The notes under the pieces: model-generated | Databases searched by the model: none | Told to the model about the DNA's origin: nothing | What the model saw: only the letters and a program-made list of their open reading frames with translations | Shown: one piece after another, positions 32,938 to 44,942 of the stretch | Position numbering within the stretch: the stretch's first letter is position 1 | Layout: each line of letters opens with the position of its first letter | Assembly (NCBI RefSeq): GCF_004342665.1 | Contig: NZ_SMBY01000002.1 | Span: 248,001 to 312,000 of the forward strand | DNA length: 64,000 nucleotides | DNA from: Samsonia erythrinae | Lineage (GTDB): Bacteria > Pseudomonadota > Gammaproteobacteria > Enterobacterales > Enterobacteriaceae | Reading direction: 5' to 3' | Program-made: the position numbers and the translations under genes

Positions 32938-32938
32938 T

Positions 32939-35023
<2,085 letters not shown>

Positions 35024-35187
35024 CTAGCCATAACCGCGGAGGATGTGAAATTTATGTTTATTAATTGTGACTGATGTCATTGTGAGCCAAAGGTGGTGGG
35101 GGATTAAACCGGACCGTGCGCCGGAGTGTTTGTTGTCGGCTGCGTGTGACATTATAATCCGCTGGTTTATCAGGCAAAGGTATCGTT

Positions 35188-35484
35188 ATGCGGATAGAAG
35201 AGTTGGAATATCGATTGGATAGCGCACTTCAGGCGCTGGAACAAAGCGTTCAGCGCCAGCAGCAGACATGGCGGCAGGAACATCAGCAACTTCGACAGCA
35301 GTTGCATCAGGCGCAAGAGCGTGACGCTTACCTTTGCTCGCAGATTGAACAACTTTCTGCCCGGCTGAACGCCATGGACAGCTCACCGGATAGAAACCCG
35401 CTGATGCAGAAAATGAAAGTGATCCACGCCCATCTCGATGCGCTGGCACAAGATGCCTCCGCTTTTCGCCGTTCGCTACCGTAA
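35188..35484 (+). CDS. Small Gln-rich coiled-coil protein, function unknown
   Basis: A 98-residue hydrophilic protein, not recognised. It is almost wholly helical and Gln/Leu/Glu-rich; heptad-like spacing runs from RIEELEYRLDSALQALEQS to IEQLSARLNAM, which suggests a coiled coil. It has no signal peptide or membrane segment. An AAAGG ribosome site precedes the ATG by 7 bp. It stands alone between fadH (divergent) and spy, with no operon partner. It is probably real because of its start site and continuous codon use; it could be a small cytoplasmic adaptor, but no function is claimed. Confidence 0.65.
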   Translation: MRIEELEYRLDSALQALEQSVQRQQQTWRQEHQQLRQQLHQAQERDAYLCSQIEQLSARLNAMDSSPDRNPLMQKMKVIHAHLDALAQDASAFRRSLP

Positions 35485-35721
35485 TGACGTCGCGCGTTTT
35501 CCTCCGCAATGATGGCAGTGGATAACGTCAGCCGGACGTTAACGCAAAACTTCCGCTTTCCTGCACAATTCCTCCTCATTCTCCACAATTACCGCAAATG
35601 TGGAGCCGACGCTTGCAGAGATTTACCCTTGCTCTAATTAACTGAAGGTGTCGAACCTATACTGTCTCTTGAAGCACGGCTATTCGCCGTCAATCACTCA
35701 ATTCAGAGAGAGGAATAAAAT

Positions 35722-36207
35722 ATGCGTAAACTCACTGCAATGCTGGTTGCTTCTTCCTTGGCATTGGGCGCGGCAGGTATCGCGCATGCGAATGACGCGC
35801 CTAAAGGTCATGGCCCGGAACACAAAATGATGAAAGACGGTCGGGAGCATCGTGGCATGATGGGGCCGGATGCGATGTTCAGGGAGCTGAATTTGACGGA
35901 AGCGCAGAAGCAGCAAATTAAAACCATCATGAAAGACTCCCACGAGAAAATGCACAAAGCCATGCAGGCTGACCATCGTGATTTGCATAACCTGATCGCA
36001 TCGGATACGTTTGATGCCGCAAAAGCGCAGGCGCAGCTGGATAAAGCCGATGCGGCGCGCAAGGCCAGAATGCTGGACGGGCTGGAAACCAAAAACAAAA
36101 TTTACAACGTTCTGACGCCAGAACAGAAGAAGCAGTACAACGACAGTTTTGAAAAGCGGCTGACTCAACCGCCAAAGCATGACGCTAAGCCAGCACCTGC
36201 AGAATAA
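35722..36207 (+). CDS. spy: Spy/CpxP-family periplasmic chaperone
   Basis: ATP-independent periplasmic chaperone, 161 residues. A signal peptide (MRKLTAMLVASSLALGAAGIAHA) is followed by a His/Met-rich segment (KGHGPEHKMMKDGREHRGMM) and the helical Spy core with LTEAQKQQIKTIMKD and a second LTPEQKKQYNDSFEKR, the two LTxxQ motifs of the Spy/CpxP family. The His/Met-rich part may bind metal, as in copper- and zinc-responsive Spy. AGAGAGG precedes the ATG. Regulation by Cpx or Bae is expected from the family, but I found no convincing box. Confidence 0.88.
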   Translation: MRKLTAMLVASSLALGAAGIAHANDAPKGHGPEHKMMKDGREHRGMMGPDAMFRELNLTEAQKQQIKTIMKDSHEKMHKAMQADHRDLHNLIASDTFDAAKAQAQLDKADAARKARMLDGLETKNKIYNVLTPEQKKQYNDSFEKRLTQPPKHDAKPAPAE

Positions 36208-36231
36208 CACCGACTCGCTATTTAAATGGAT

Positions 36232-36288
36232 AAAACCACCGGATTGACGTATTCCCTCGCAGGTGATGCTTCGGTCCGGTGGTTTTTT
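36232..36288 (+). terminator. Terminator after spy
   Basis: AAAACCACCGGA...TCCGGTGGTTTT with a long loop and a T-run, just after the spy gene. Confidence 0.85.
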
Positions 36289-36352
36289 CTTGACCTTCCC
36301 CTTACTGGAACGTCTACCCTCAAAAGGTCCGATGACTGATTGAGAGGTTATG

Positions 36353-36715
36353 ATGAAGAAAGTCCATTTGTTATTAACGGCGGTCTTAGCGGTCCCGTTT
36401 CTCTCGTTTGCGGCCGACAGCGCCCATAGTGACCATAATGCAGCGAACGACGCGTCGTCTTCCCAGCAGGCGTATAGGAAAGGGATGGATGCGATGCATA
36501 CCGAGATGATGGAAGGGATAACGTCCAGCGATCCTGACGTCGCCTTCGCTAAAGGAATGATTGCGCATCACCGCGGAGCCATTGATATGGCGAAGACGGA
36601 ATTGCAATACGGAAAAGATCCGGAATTGCGTAAGCTGGCGGAAGAGATTATCAAAGCCCAGCAGCCGGAAATTGACCAAATGGAAGCCTGGTTGAAAAAG
36701 CAGGATAAACCCTAA
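36353..36715 (+). CDS. DUF305 (CopM-like) periplasmic protein
   Basis: About 120 residues: a signal peptide (MKKVHLLLTAVLAVPFLSFA) and a ferritin-like DUF305 domain. The defining motifs are seen: GMDAMHTEMMEGI, and FAKGMIAHHRGAIDMAKTEL, with paired histidines and methionines that can bind metal. Related CopM-type proteins bind copper in the periplasm. Of two adjacent ATGs, 36353 has the better spacing to AGAGG. It lies next to the His/Met-rich spy, so a shared metal-stress role is plausible but only inferred. Confidence 0.85.
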   Translation: MKKVHLLLTAVLAVPFLSFAADSAHSDHNAANDASSSQQAYRKGMDAMHTEMMEGITSSDPDVAFAKGMIAHHRGAIDMAKTELQYGKDPELRKLAEEIIKAQQPEIDQMEAWLKKQDKP

Positions 36716-36984
36716 CGTTATTAACCCAGTGGCGCTATTGATGAGATATTTGAGCGATAGCGTCATTTGTCATTATTCCCGTGCCTGTACCATAACCGAT
36801 TTTATTCCTTTCTTTTATTATTATACCTACTAATTTATTGATTTATAAATAACCTGCTTATTATAAAATTTATTGTAGATGATTTTATATGAACAAATCG
36901 CGCTATTCATTTATAAATAATTTGAATGACGGGGCGTTATTGTGCTGTTTTTTGTTTTTTTTATGTAAATGTTTATAGTGAGTG

Positions 36985-37013
36985 TTGACATTGAAATTTG
37001 ATAAGAATAGAAA
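36985..37013 (+). promoter_or_regulatory. Predicted sigma70 promoter of the four-gene operon
   Basis: TTGACA (36985-36990), a 17-bp spacer and TAGAAA (37008-37013). The -35 is perfect and the -10 moderate. It lies in a very AT-rich 446-bp gap (36716-37161) with no gene, about 150 bp before the aminotransferase start. Confidence 0.5.
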
Positions 37014-37028
37014 ATATCAATCATTATC
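37010..37028 (+). promoter_or_regulatory. Candidate Fur box overlapping the operon promoter
   Basis: GAAAATATCAATCATTATC matches the 19-bp Fur consensus (GATAATGATAATCATTATC) at 15 of 19 positions and overlaps the predicted -10. A further GATAATGA half-site lies at 37052-37059. This suggests repression by iron-loaded Fur. Confidence 0.55.
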
Positions 37029-37059
37029 CTGAAGTGTTTTTAAGTGATAGGGATAATGA
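37021..37059 (+). repeat. Inverted repeat in the operon 5' leader
   Basis: Perfect 9-bp inverted repeat TCATTATCC (37021-37029) / GGATAATGA (37051-37059) with a 21-bp loop. It partly overlaps the Fur-box match and could act as an operator pair or mRNA hairpin. Confidence 0.6.
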
Positions 37060-37161
37060 ATTAATTAACTGCATTTTTTAAATATACTTATTCAATTTTA
37101 TTTTTTAAATGGATGCATCTGACTCGTCTGTTGTTTTGGATGTGAACTAAGGACGGTAATA

Positions 37162-38202
37162 ATGAAACGTGTCTTTGCCAGAGAATGCGTGCAGAAAATG
37201 GAACCGGCATTCAGCTTTCCGAATCGCTCTGAAGATCGCGGTATGGTAAATTTACGGGATAATGAAAATCCATTCGGCGGGGAAGAGAAACGTTATCCAG
37301 ATAATATGACGACCCGATTGGCTGAATGTTATTTACGGGCGCTTGATATCATTGAAAACAGAGAGAATAACGTCAGCCCTTTAGGGACGGAAAATGTCCT
37401 TCTGACGCGTGGCGCATCGGATGCGTTAGACCTGATTTTTCGCGCTTTTTTTGAACCTGCCAGAGACCGGATTATCACCACTCCCCCGAATTTCAAACTG
37501 TTCGATGAGCTAGCGACGGTGTATGCGATTGAAAACACGAAAGTTGATTTGCTCGGCGATCGTTTCAATCAGCTTGATGTACATGCGCTGTGTGCTCAGG
37601 GGGCTAAGGGGGTGATTTTGTGCGACCCTAATAACCCGATGGGGAGCAGCCTTGATCACGATAATGTCGTCAGATTATTAAAGACGTTTGAAGGCATTGT
37701 CGTGATTGACGAGGCTTACGTTGAATATGCCGAACGGGAATCTTTTCGCCATTTAATTATGGATTACGATAATTTGATTGTCGTGCGATCAATGTCAAAG
37801 GCACTGGGAATGGCGGGGCTGAGGTTGGGTGCATTATTAGCACAGGAAACATTAATTAAAATCCTGCTAAAAGTCAGATTGCCATTCGCTTTACCCCGTC
37901 CGGTATTGTTGGCAGCAGAAAAAGAACTTTCTAAACCCCAAAAATTACAGTCACAAATTCAGCAGTTTATTCAGGAGAGAGAACGCTTTGCTTCATTATT
38001 ACGAAACTGTCCGGGTATTGATGATGTCTTTTCTTTTTCCGGTTTTATTACGGTGAAAGCTAAAAAAGAAATTGCGGAGCGCTTACTACAATCAGGATTT
38101 GATGTATTGCCTAACCCGATGGGGGTCCGCGGGTATATTCGGATTTCCGTAGGTTCTCCCGACATTACCGATCGTGTGCTGCAAATTTTAAAAACGCAAT
38201 GA
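37162..38202 (+). CDS. HisC-like PLP aminotransferase (biosynthetic operon gene 1)
   Basis: Fold-type I, class I/II aminotransferase of the histidinol-phosphate aminotransferase type, 346 residues. PLP features: GASDALDL (cofactor phosphate loop, 84-91), DPNNPMG (155-161), D183 in VIDEAYVEY, Lys213 in VVRSMSKALGMAGLRLG as the Schiff-base lysine, and an arginine in GYIRISVG (324-331) for the substrate carboxylate. It is not near any his genes and is first in a four-gene unit, so a role on a special amino acid or keto acid is likely, rather than histidine synthesis. AT-rich codon use and the AT-rich leader suggest transfer. Substrate unknown. Confidence 0.85.
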   Translation: MKRVFARECVQKMEPAFSFPNRSEDRGMVNLRDNENPFGGEEKRYPDNMTTRLAECYLRALDIIENRENNVSPLGTENVLLTRGASDALDLIFRAFFEPARDRIITTPPNFKLFDELATVYAIENTKVDLLGDRFNQLDVHALCAQGAKGVILCDPNNPMGSSLDHDNVVRLLKTFEGIVVIDEAYVEYAERESFRHLIMDYDNLIVVRSMSKALGMAGLRLGALLAQETLIKILLKVRLPFALPRPVLLAAEKELSKPQKLQSQIQQFIQERERFASLLRNCPGIDDVFSFSGFITVKAKKEIAERLLQSGFDVLPNPMGVRGYIRISVGSPDITDRVLQILKTQ

Positions 38203-38223
38203 TGTTACATGGAGCTGTTTATC

Positions 38224-39282
38224 ATGAGTTCAGAAAATACTATTTCGTTTGTCGGTGTGGTGGCAAGAGAGCAAATTCGCGCGATTACCACCGTTGAGGT
38301 TGATGGTGTCACCCATACGCTCGGTCAACAACGGGACTTTCGTCGTAATGCGGTGCTGGCGAATTTTTTGCCGGACAGCGGACGGCCTTCTTTTGCCTGG
38401 GTCAGATTGCGCGATGGCGAAACGCTGGATGTGCATGAGCACCCGACCAAATCGATGATTATCGTGACTAAAGGGTCGGTGCAATTGACCGGCGATAATC
38501 CCCGGCAGTTGGCCGAAGGCGACATTGTTTGCGTAGGGCCTTTTTGCAAGCACGGTTTTACTACACGCCCCGGCGAAGAGTTTCACGGGTTGTCGATACA
38601 GTTTGAGGGAAAAGGGCTGTATGAAGATGAAGTCCATGCCCGCGTGAGTTTTGATTCGCCGCTGGCGGAGCTCAATGCATTCAACGATGAACTGCTGGCG
38701 CGTCACCAAAAAAACACGTTGTTCCAGCTGTTCGAATCGGGAAGATTGCAGCGTGAACCTGAACTCTGCCGCCGATTTGTGACGGCGCTGTATGTCTGGT
38801 CGCGTTACTTCCAGCGTATGGTTCTGGCCCGTCAGGCGATGTGCATTGATAAAGCGTTGCTTGAGGAGTACACCCGGCATTTCAATGAAGAAGTGGGACA
38901 TGATGCGCTGTTACGCGATCGCTATAACATCACGGAAGAGGCTTACGATCCGATTCTGGAAGCGGCGGGTAACTGGTTTGTCTCCCAGATGTATCAGTTG
39001 GATGAAGCGGAAAAAATTGTCGTCGTACATCTGGTGGTGGAGTCCAGCGGCCATGTGTTTGGTCTGGCGACATCGCCGATCTTCCATCCACAGGCTCAGG
39101 AAGGGGACTATTTCGAGTTGCATGCAGAGGCCGATGACGATCATCGGTCAATTGGCGTGAGCTATCTCAATTCGCTGCCTGTGGCGAAGATTAACAGCCT
39201 GAAAGCGATCTGCCGTCAGGCGTGGGATCAGATGGATCTGGTGCACGAACGTCTTGCCGCTTGGACACTCAGCGAGGAATAA
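38224..39282 (+). CDS. Cupin fused to a heme-oxygenase-like diiron oxidase (HDO) domain
   Basis: 352 residues with two parts. Residues about 40-135 form a cupin: H71 and H73 in LDVHEHPTKSM and H110 in GPFCKHGF make a three-His metal set; the usual cupin glutamate is replaced. Residues about 165-350 are helical with an HDO ligand pattern: HFNEEVGHD (219-227), VVESSGH (271-277), and H300-x3-D304-x2-H307, the HxxxDxxH typical of UndA/CADD/SznF-type oxidases. Cupin plus HDO recalls SznF (streptozotocin; N-hydroxylation and N-N bond formation), but in reverse order. ATG at 38224 follows GGAG. The gene lies 21 bp after gene 1 and 2 bp before gene 3. The reaction is unknown. Confidence 0.75.
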   Translation: MSSENTISFVGVVAREQIRAITTVEVDGVTHTLGQQRDFRRNAVLANFLPDSGRPSFAWVRLRDGETLDVHEHPTKSMIIVTKGSVQLTGDNPRQLAEGDIVCVGPFCKHGFTTRPGEEFHGLSIQFEGKGLYEDEVHARVSFDSPLAELNAFNDELLARHQKNTLFQLFESGRLQREPELCRRFVTALYVWSRYFQRMVLARQAMCIDKALLEEYTRHFNEEVGHDALLRDRYNITEEAYDPILEAAGNWFVSQMYQLDEAEKIVVVHLVVESSGHVFGLATSPIFHPQAQEGDYFELHAEADDDHRSIGVSYLNSLPVAKINSLKAICRQAWDQMDLVHERLAAWTLSEE

Positions 39283-39284
39283 GC

Positions 39285-40736
39285 ATGGACGCAGCTCCCC
39301 TCACGGTTCCACGTCCCCGCCATCCCCTTGGGGCGCTAACGGCGGATATTCTTGCCTTCTTCCAACGGGAAGGGTATTCGCAGGCGCAAGGGTCGGAGCT
39401 TGAGACGGCGTGGTTTAACTTTGATGTGTTGAATATGCCCGAAACGCACTTTGCCCGGGCAGGGGATCACACGTTTTATATCGCGCATCCCGATTATCCC
39501 GAGCGGCAAAGCGGCCTGGTATTGCGGGCGCATACCTCGCCGGTTCAGGCCAGAACGATGTTGCATAACACTCCGCCGTTTTACAACGTCCATATCGGCA
39601 GAACATTTCGCCCTGACGCGCTGGATAGCACGCACAGCCCGGTGTTTAACCAGCTCGAAGGGTTTGCTGTCGATAAGGGGCTGAGTATGGACGATCTTAA
39701 GCGGCAGCTCGATCGGTTCGCGCACTTCCTTTTCGGTGAGGGCATCGTTACCCGGCTTCGGCCATATACGTTTTCCTATGCGGATCCTGCGGCGGAGATC
39801 GATATTCAATGTCCGATCTGTAAAGGGAAGACGACGCCGTGTGCGACGTGCCACAGCGAAGGTTGGATCGAGTGGGGGGGCTGCGGCATGGTGCATCCGG
39901 CGGTGCTGCGTAATTGCGGGATCGATCCACAAACGCATCAGGCTTTCGCGTTCGGTATTGGCGTGGAACGGACGCTCATGCTACGCGACGGCATCAGGGA
40001 TCTTCGTCAGATTGTGGATGGTGATGTGCGCTATGCGCAATCGGCGACGCTGGCCATCGAAGCGCGCGCCACGCAGCCGCAGCAGCGTGCCGAACAGGCC
40101 ATGAGGGCGCGCGGTTTTATCGAAATCACGCGTTTTCCTTTCCTCGACGTTCAGGAACTGGCCCGGTTAGGCATGGCGTCTGAGGATGCACGCTGGCGTT
40201 ATTTATCGCTGCTGAACCCGCTGCAAGGTTACGGCGAAATATTGCGCACCACGCTATTGCCCGGTCTGTTAAGCGCGTGGCAATGCAACCTGTCGGCGCT
40301 GGAAGAGACGAATAGCGCAATCTTTGAAAGCGGTAGCGTGTTCTTTGCGCCTGATCCCCTGATCGAGCCGCCCGCGATTGCGCTGGGGCGGCGTCCCTCG
40401 GCGGATGAACTTGAACAAATGGATAATGCAGTGCCTGAGCAGCCGTTATATATGGCGGCTATCGCCAACTACCAGGGAAATTGGAGCGCGCTGGTTGATG
40501 TTGTTTCCCATGTACTGGAATGTCTGGGCGTTCGCTCCGATATTCACCCTGCAACCTGTTCACCGTGGACGGCGGGTAAGTGTGTCGCGGTTGCGCAGGG
40601 AAATGCCACGATGGGTTTCGCAGGGGAAATTGCACCGGGTCTGCTGAAGACGCTCGGCCTGCCTACGGGCCTGTGTGCGATGGAAATCAACCTCAGCGCT
40701 TTATTGGAAAATCATACCCATAAGGAGAAAATATGA
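39285..40736 (+). CDS. Single-chain PheRS-like enzyme (PheS core fused to PheT core)
   Basis: 483-residue class II synthetase homologue. Residues about 10-250 match the PheS catalytic core: FNFDVLNMPETHFAR, RAHTSPVQAR, motif 2 around RTFRPDALDSTHSPVFNQLEG (in parts), CGMVHP, and motif 3 FAFGIGVERTLMLRDGI. A CPIC...CATC cluster (176-189) resembles Gram-positive PheS and is absent from E. coli PheS. Residues about 255-475 match the PheT catalytic-like core (LLNPLQGYGEILRTTLLPGLL, FESGSVF). The PheS N-terminal coiled coil and the PheT editing, B1-B5 and anticodon-binding (FDX-ACB) domains are missing. It can probably adenylate an amino acid but not act as normal PheRS. Overlaps gene 4 by 4 bp. 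Confidence 0.82.
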   Translation: MDAAPLTVPRPRHPLGALTADILAFFQREGYSQAQGSELETAWFNFDVLNMPETHFARAGDHTFYIAHPDYPERQSGLVLRAHTSPVQARTMLHNTPPFYNVHIGRTFRPDALDSTHSPVFNQLEGFAVDKGLSMDDLKRQLDRFAHFLFGEGIVTRLRPYTFSYADPAAEIDIQCPICKGKTTPCATCHSEGWIEWGGCGMVHPAVLRNCGIDPQTHQAFAFGIGVERTLMLRDGIRDLRQIVDGDVRYAQSATLAIEARATQPQQRAEQAMRARGFIEITRFPFLDVQELARLGMASEDARWRYLSLLNPLQGYGEILRTTLLPGLLSAWQCNLSALEETNSAIFESGSVFFAPDPLIEPPAIALGRRPSADELEQMDNAVPEQPLYMAAIANYQGNWSALVDVVSHVLECLGVRSDIHPATCSPWTAGKCVAVAQGNATMGFAGEIAPGLLKTLGLPTGLCAMEINLSALLENHTHKEKI

Positions 40737-41158
40737 CACCGGATTACATCGCGAAGACCTACCTTGACGCGCTTGAGAAAAGCGACCTGAATGCCATTCT
40801 GAGCCTCTATGATGAGCAAGGGATTGTGCACTCGCCGCTGTATGGGCCGCGCAAGGCGGCTGATTTCTATACGGTGCTATTCAAGGATACGGGAAGAGCC
40901 AAAATCAATCTGAAGGGAGTCACTAAAGGCGAGCAGGTGGATGGTCGGCCATTAATTACCATCTGGTTTAAATTTAAATGGACGCTGCCTTCCGGCCAGC
41001 CCGCGCACTTTGAGTGTGTGGATGTGCTGGAGATGAATGAGAAGGGGAAAATAAAAGCGTTGCACATCATCTACGACACCGTGACGGCTCGTCCGGCTTA
41101 TGAGGCGGAATATGGCCCCGGCAGCTCGTGGCGACCGACGTTTGAGGACGAGGAATAG
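40733..41158 (+). CDS. NTF2/SnoaL-like protein (operon gene 4)
   Basis: 141 residues in the NTF2-like fold: an N-terminal helix pair (YIAKTYLDALEKSDLNAILSLYDEQGIVHSP), then beta strands ending in HFECVDVLEMNEKGKIKALHIIYDT. This family includes SnoaL-like cyclases, isomerases and small binding proteins, so function cannot be set by fold. Its ATG overlaps the stop of the PheRS-like gene (ATGA) after AAGGAG, which shows translational coupling. It may cyclise, isomerise or protect the operon product. A hairpin at 41334-41359 lies between it and the convergent GH1 gene. Confidence 0.75.
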   Translation: MTPDYIAKTYLDALEKSDLNAILSLYDEQGIVHSPLYGPRKAADFYTVLFKDTGRAKINLKGVTKGEQVDGRPLITIWFKFKWTLPSGQPAHFECVDVLEMNEKGKIKALHIIYDTVTARPAYEAEYGPGSSWRPTFEDEE

Positions 41159-41333
41159 TCGCTCAGGCTCCGGGTTTCATCAATCATGCGGTCTGGTATT
41201 TCTGCAACGCGGCGCCAGACCGCCGCGCAGTTCCGCTATGCCGGATGGGAGGAAAGTGCTGGCATATTCATCAGCGGCATCATCCACAGGCTGAGAGCGT
41301 CTTCATCGCGGTGATGTCATCCCAACGCGAATA

Positions 41334-41359
41334 AATCAGGCGGCGGGTGCCGCCTGATT
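41334..41359. terminator. Hairpin between the four-gene operon and bgl gene
   Basis: AATCAGGCGGC/GCCGCCTGATT, nearly continuous stem, between convergent genes. T-runs are weak on both sides. Confidence 0.6.
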
Positions 41360-41366
41360 CCCGGTG

Positions 41367-42895
<1,529 letters not shown>

Positions 42896-42975
42896 TTCGC
42901 CCGCCGTTGGCGGTTACGTCTTAGGTGGAACACTAAACGATCCCAGATATCTGCGGCAATGCTGTCGCCTGATTA

Positions 42976-42991
42976 TGTGACTTAAGTCACG
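42976..42991. promoter_or_regulatory. CRP site upstream of the GH1 gene
   Basis: TGTGACTTAAGTCACG is an almost perfect CRP palindrome. The 655-bp gap 42756-43410 otherwise has no gene I can support. Confidence 0.8.
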
Positions 42992-43410
42992 ATATCTCCG
43001 TTATTTTATTGAGGAATGATCGATACCGTCGGCATCGAAGAAATGGACGATACCACTGCAAAACTGACGGCTGGCGATGAGCCGCTTTATTATCGAGTTC
43101 GGTGACCGCCTGGATAGTCACTTCTGAGAAAAGGTGTTTACACAAAATCGTGTACAGGATCGAAAGTATGACTCTCACTGCAAACATCCAGCATAGCGCT
43201 CACAACGGTAATCCGGTGGAGCGCTATTTAGGACATACGGCGCAAACACTGTACTCTGACGCTGTTCATGCCAACTCTCATCCTGAAGAATGGAGACAGG
43301 AGCAGAATGACAATATTCACTCGACCCGAGAAAATTAACACATTGGCAATGAGTCACTTGTTAATGGTAACCCATAGAAAAGTGCAATTTCATTGCCATG
43401 CTGACTAGGG

Positions 43411-44901
43411 TTAGAAAAAGTATTTAAAACGAATACGGGCGCCATAGCGATCTTTATCGCTATTTTCTACGGAGGTCATCTCTCCATTTCCATGAATATA
43501 AGAGTAGTAAGCACCAAGATACGTTTTAAAGTTATCTAATTCTAAGATGTTTGGTAATTCATAAGAGGCAAATAAAGTATGGATATCGTATTTTCCTGGG
43601 TGTAATGCGTCATACTTTCCTTCGTTGACAACATTATCAATCTGGTAGGATTTAATATCATTGTGCGCATAAATATAACCGAGCTGTAATTTGCGCCACA
43701 ATACGTTACCGCCTACAGAAAAATCACTTTCATTTTTAGCATCTAAATATGCGGTGCTTAAATTAGCAACGATGCCATTCTCACCGTTGTCTTTTAAGTT
43801 GTCCCAGTTAAAATTGAGACCATAGCCGGTACGGCGTGATTGATCTTCAAACTTCCCATCAGCATTTTGGAAACCGTAAGCATTGCGGATGACATTCGCA
43901 TCTATGGCACCAGCCACAGTGAGGTGGCCTGTTTTCCATGCGACAACAGGACGTACATAAACCACATTTTTACGATTATCTAATTTCCGACCATGGTACT
44001 GCTCATTTTGAAATACTTTACTGCCATCTTCGACTAATGTGTTAACTTCGAAGTACCAATCATTGTAAGTACTGCTAAGATTCATCGCGCCGCCGTTATT
44101 GCTTCGCCCGCGCCCTTCTTTCATCATATAGACATAGCCGAATCCATCTGCATATAAATCATTGGCGCTGTTCCCTGAGTGTTCAATGAACGTATCTTGG
44201 TTAAGGGGGAACATATCGTAGGCTTCATATCGACCAATTTTGTATTCCCACTTATCTTTTTTACCAAAGTAGAATACGGCATCATCCATGCCCATGGAGC
44301 CAGACATGTTTGCCATCGGCTGCGCCCTAAGACCCGCGTAGTTGCCATTCGCGAGCGAACGTTCACCATCCACGCCGATCAAGATGCGTCCGTTTAAATC
44401 CCAACGTTCTTTATCCTTAAAGTCATTGGAGCCTTGACCCGGCTGGGTATGCATTGAGGTGATCTGACCTTTGCGACTTGCTGCATCAATATTGTATTCA
44501 ACGTCGCCATACAGTTTTAATTTACCCCAGTCGCTGTTACTAACCACAAAACTATTGGATTTAGCCGCAGCGTCTTGTTGTTTCTCTAATTGGCTGACCT
44601 TTTGTTGGGCCAATGTCGCATTGGCCTGCGCCTGATCCGAACTCTTTTCCAGAGTAGCCACACGCTGTTCGATACTGACTGCATGAGCTTTTTTGGGCGA
44701 CGTATGTTTCGTTGTCATTAATTGCTCAAGTCTCGCCGCCTTTTGTTCAGCGGAGGCTGCTCTTGATTCCGCTTCTACGGCTCGTTTTTCAAGCGCATTT
44801 AAACGTGCTTCAATGCTGCTTAAAGAACTCTCTGCGTTGACGAATAATGGCGAGGCGCTAAGGAATACCCCTATCGCTAACGTCAATTTTTTTATTTTCA
44901 C
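43411..44901 (-). CDS. Outer-membrane carbohydrate porin with N-terminal coiled coil
   Basis: 496 residues: a signal peptide (MKIKKLTLAIGVFLSASPLFVNA), a periplasmic coiled coil (about 25-110; SSIEARLNALEKRAVEAESR), a linker, and a beta barrel of amphipathic strands ending in RFKYFF with the terminal Phe needed for barrel insertion. The build resembles sugar-inducible porins such as ScrY, BglH and RafY. It ends the treB-GH65-pgmB-porin run, so it probably lets trehalose or a similar disaccharide across the outer membrane. The substrate is inferred from neighbours only. Its AT-rich codon use fits the rest of the island. Confidence 0.85.
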   Translation of the reverse strand: MKIKKLTLAIGVFLSASPLFVNAESSLSSIEARLNALEKRAVEAESRAASAEQKAARLEQLMTTKHTSPKKAHAVSIEQRVATLEKSSDQAQANATLAQQKVSQLEKQQDAAAKSNSFVVSNSDWGKLKLYGDVEYNIDAASRKGQITSMHTQPGQGSNDFKDKERWDLNGRILIGVDGERSLANGNYAGLRAQPMANMSGSMGMDDAVFYFGKKDKWEYKIGRYEAYDMFPLNQDTFIEHSGNSANDLYADGFGYVYMMKEGRGRSNNGGAMNLSSTYNDWYFEVNTLVEDGSKVFQNEQYHGRKLDNRKNVVYVRPVVAWKTGHLTVAGAIDANVIRNAYGFQNADGKFEDQSRRTGYGLNFNWDNLKDNGENGIVANLSTAYLDAKNESDFSVGGNVLWRKLQLGYIYAHNDIKSYQIDNVVNEGKYDALHPGKYDIHTLFASYELPNILELDNFKTYLGAYYSYIHGNGEMTSVENSDKDRYGARIRFKYFF

Positions 44902-44942
44902 TGTTTATTCCTCTTCGTTAAGGTAGTGTCACCAATAAAGGA

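Noticed and set aside
43102..43338. Possible 78-codon gene on the plus strand, and 66-codon gene on the minus strand, upstream of the porin
   Set aside because: No ribosome site, family match or neighbour support; the gap may hold decayed sequence but I cannot name it.
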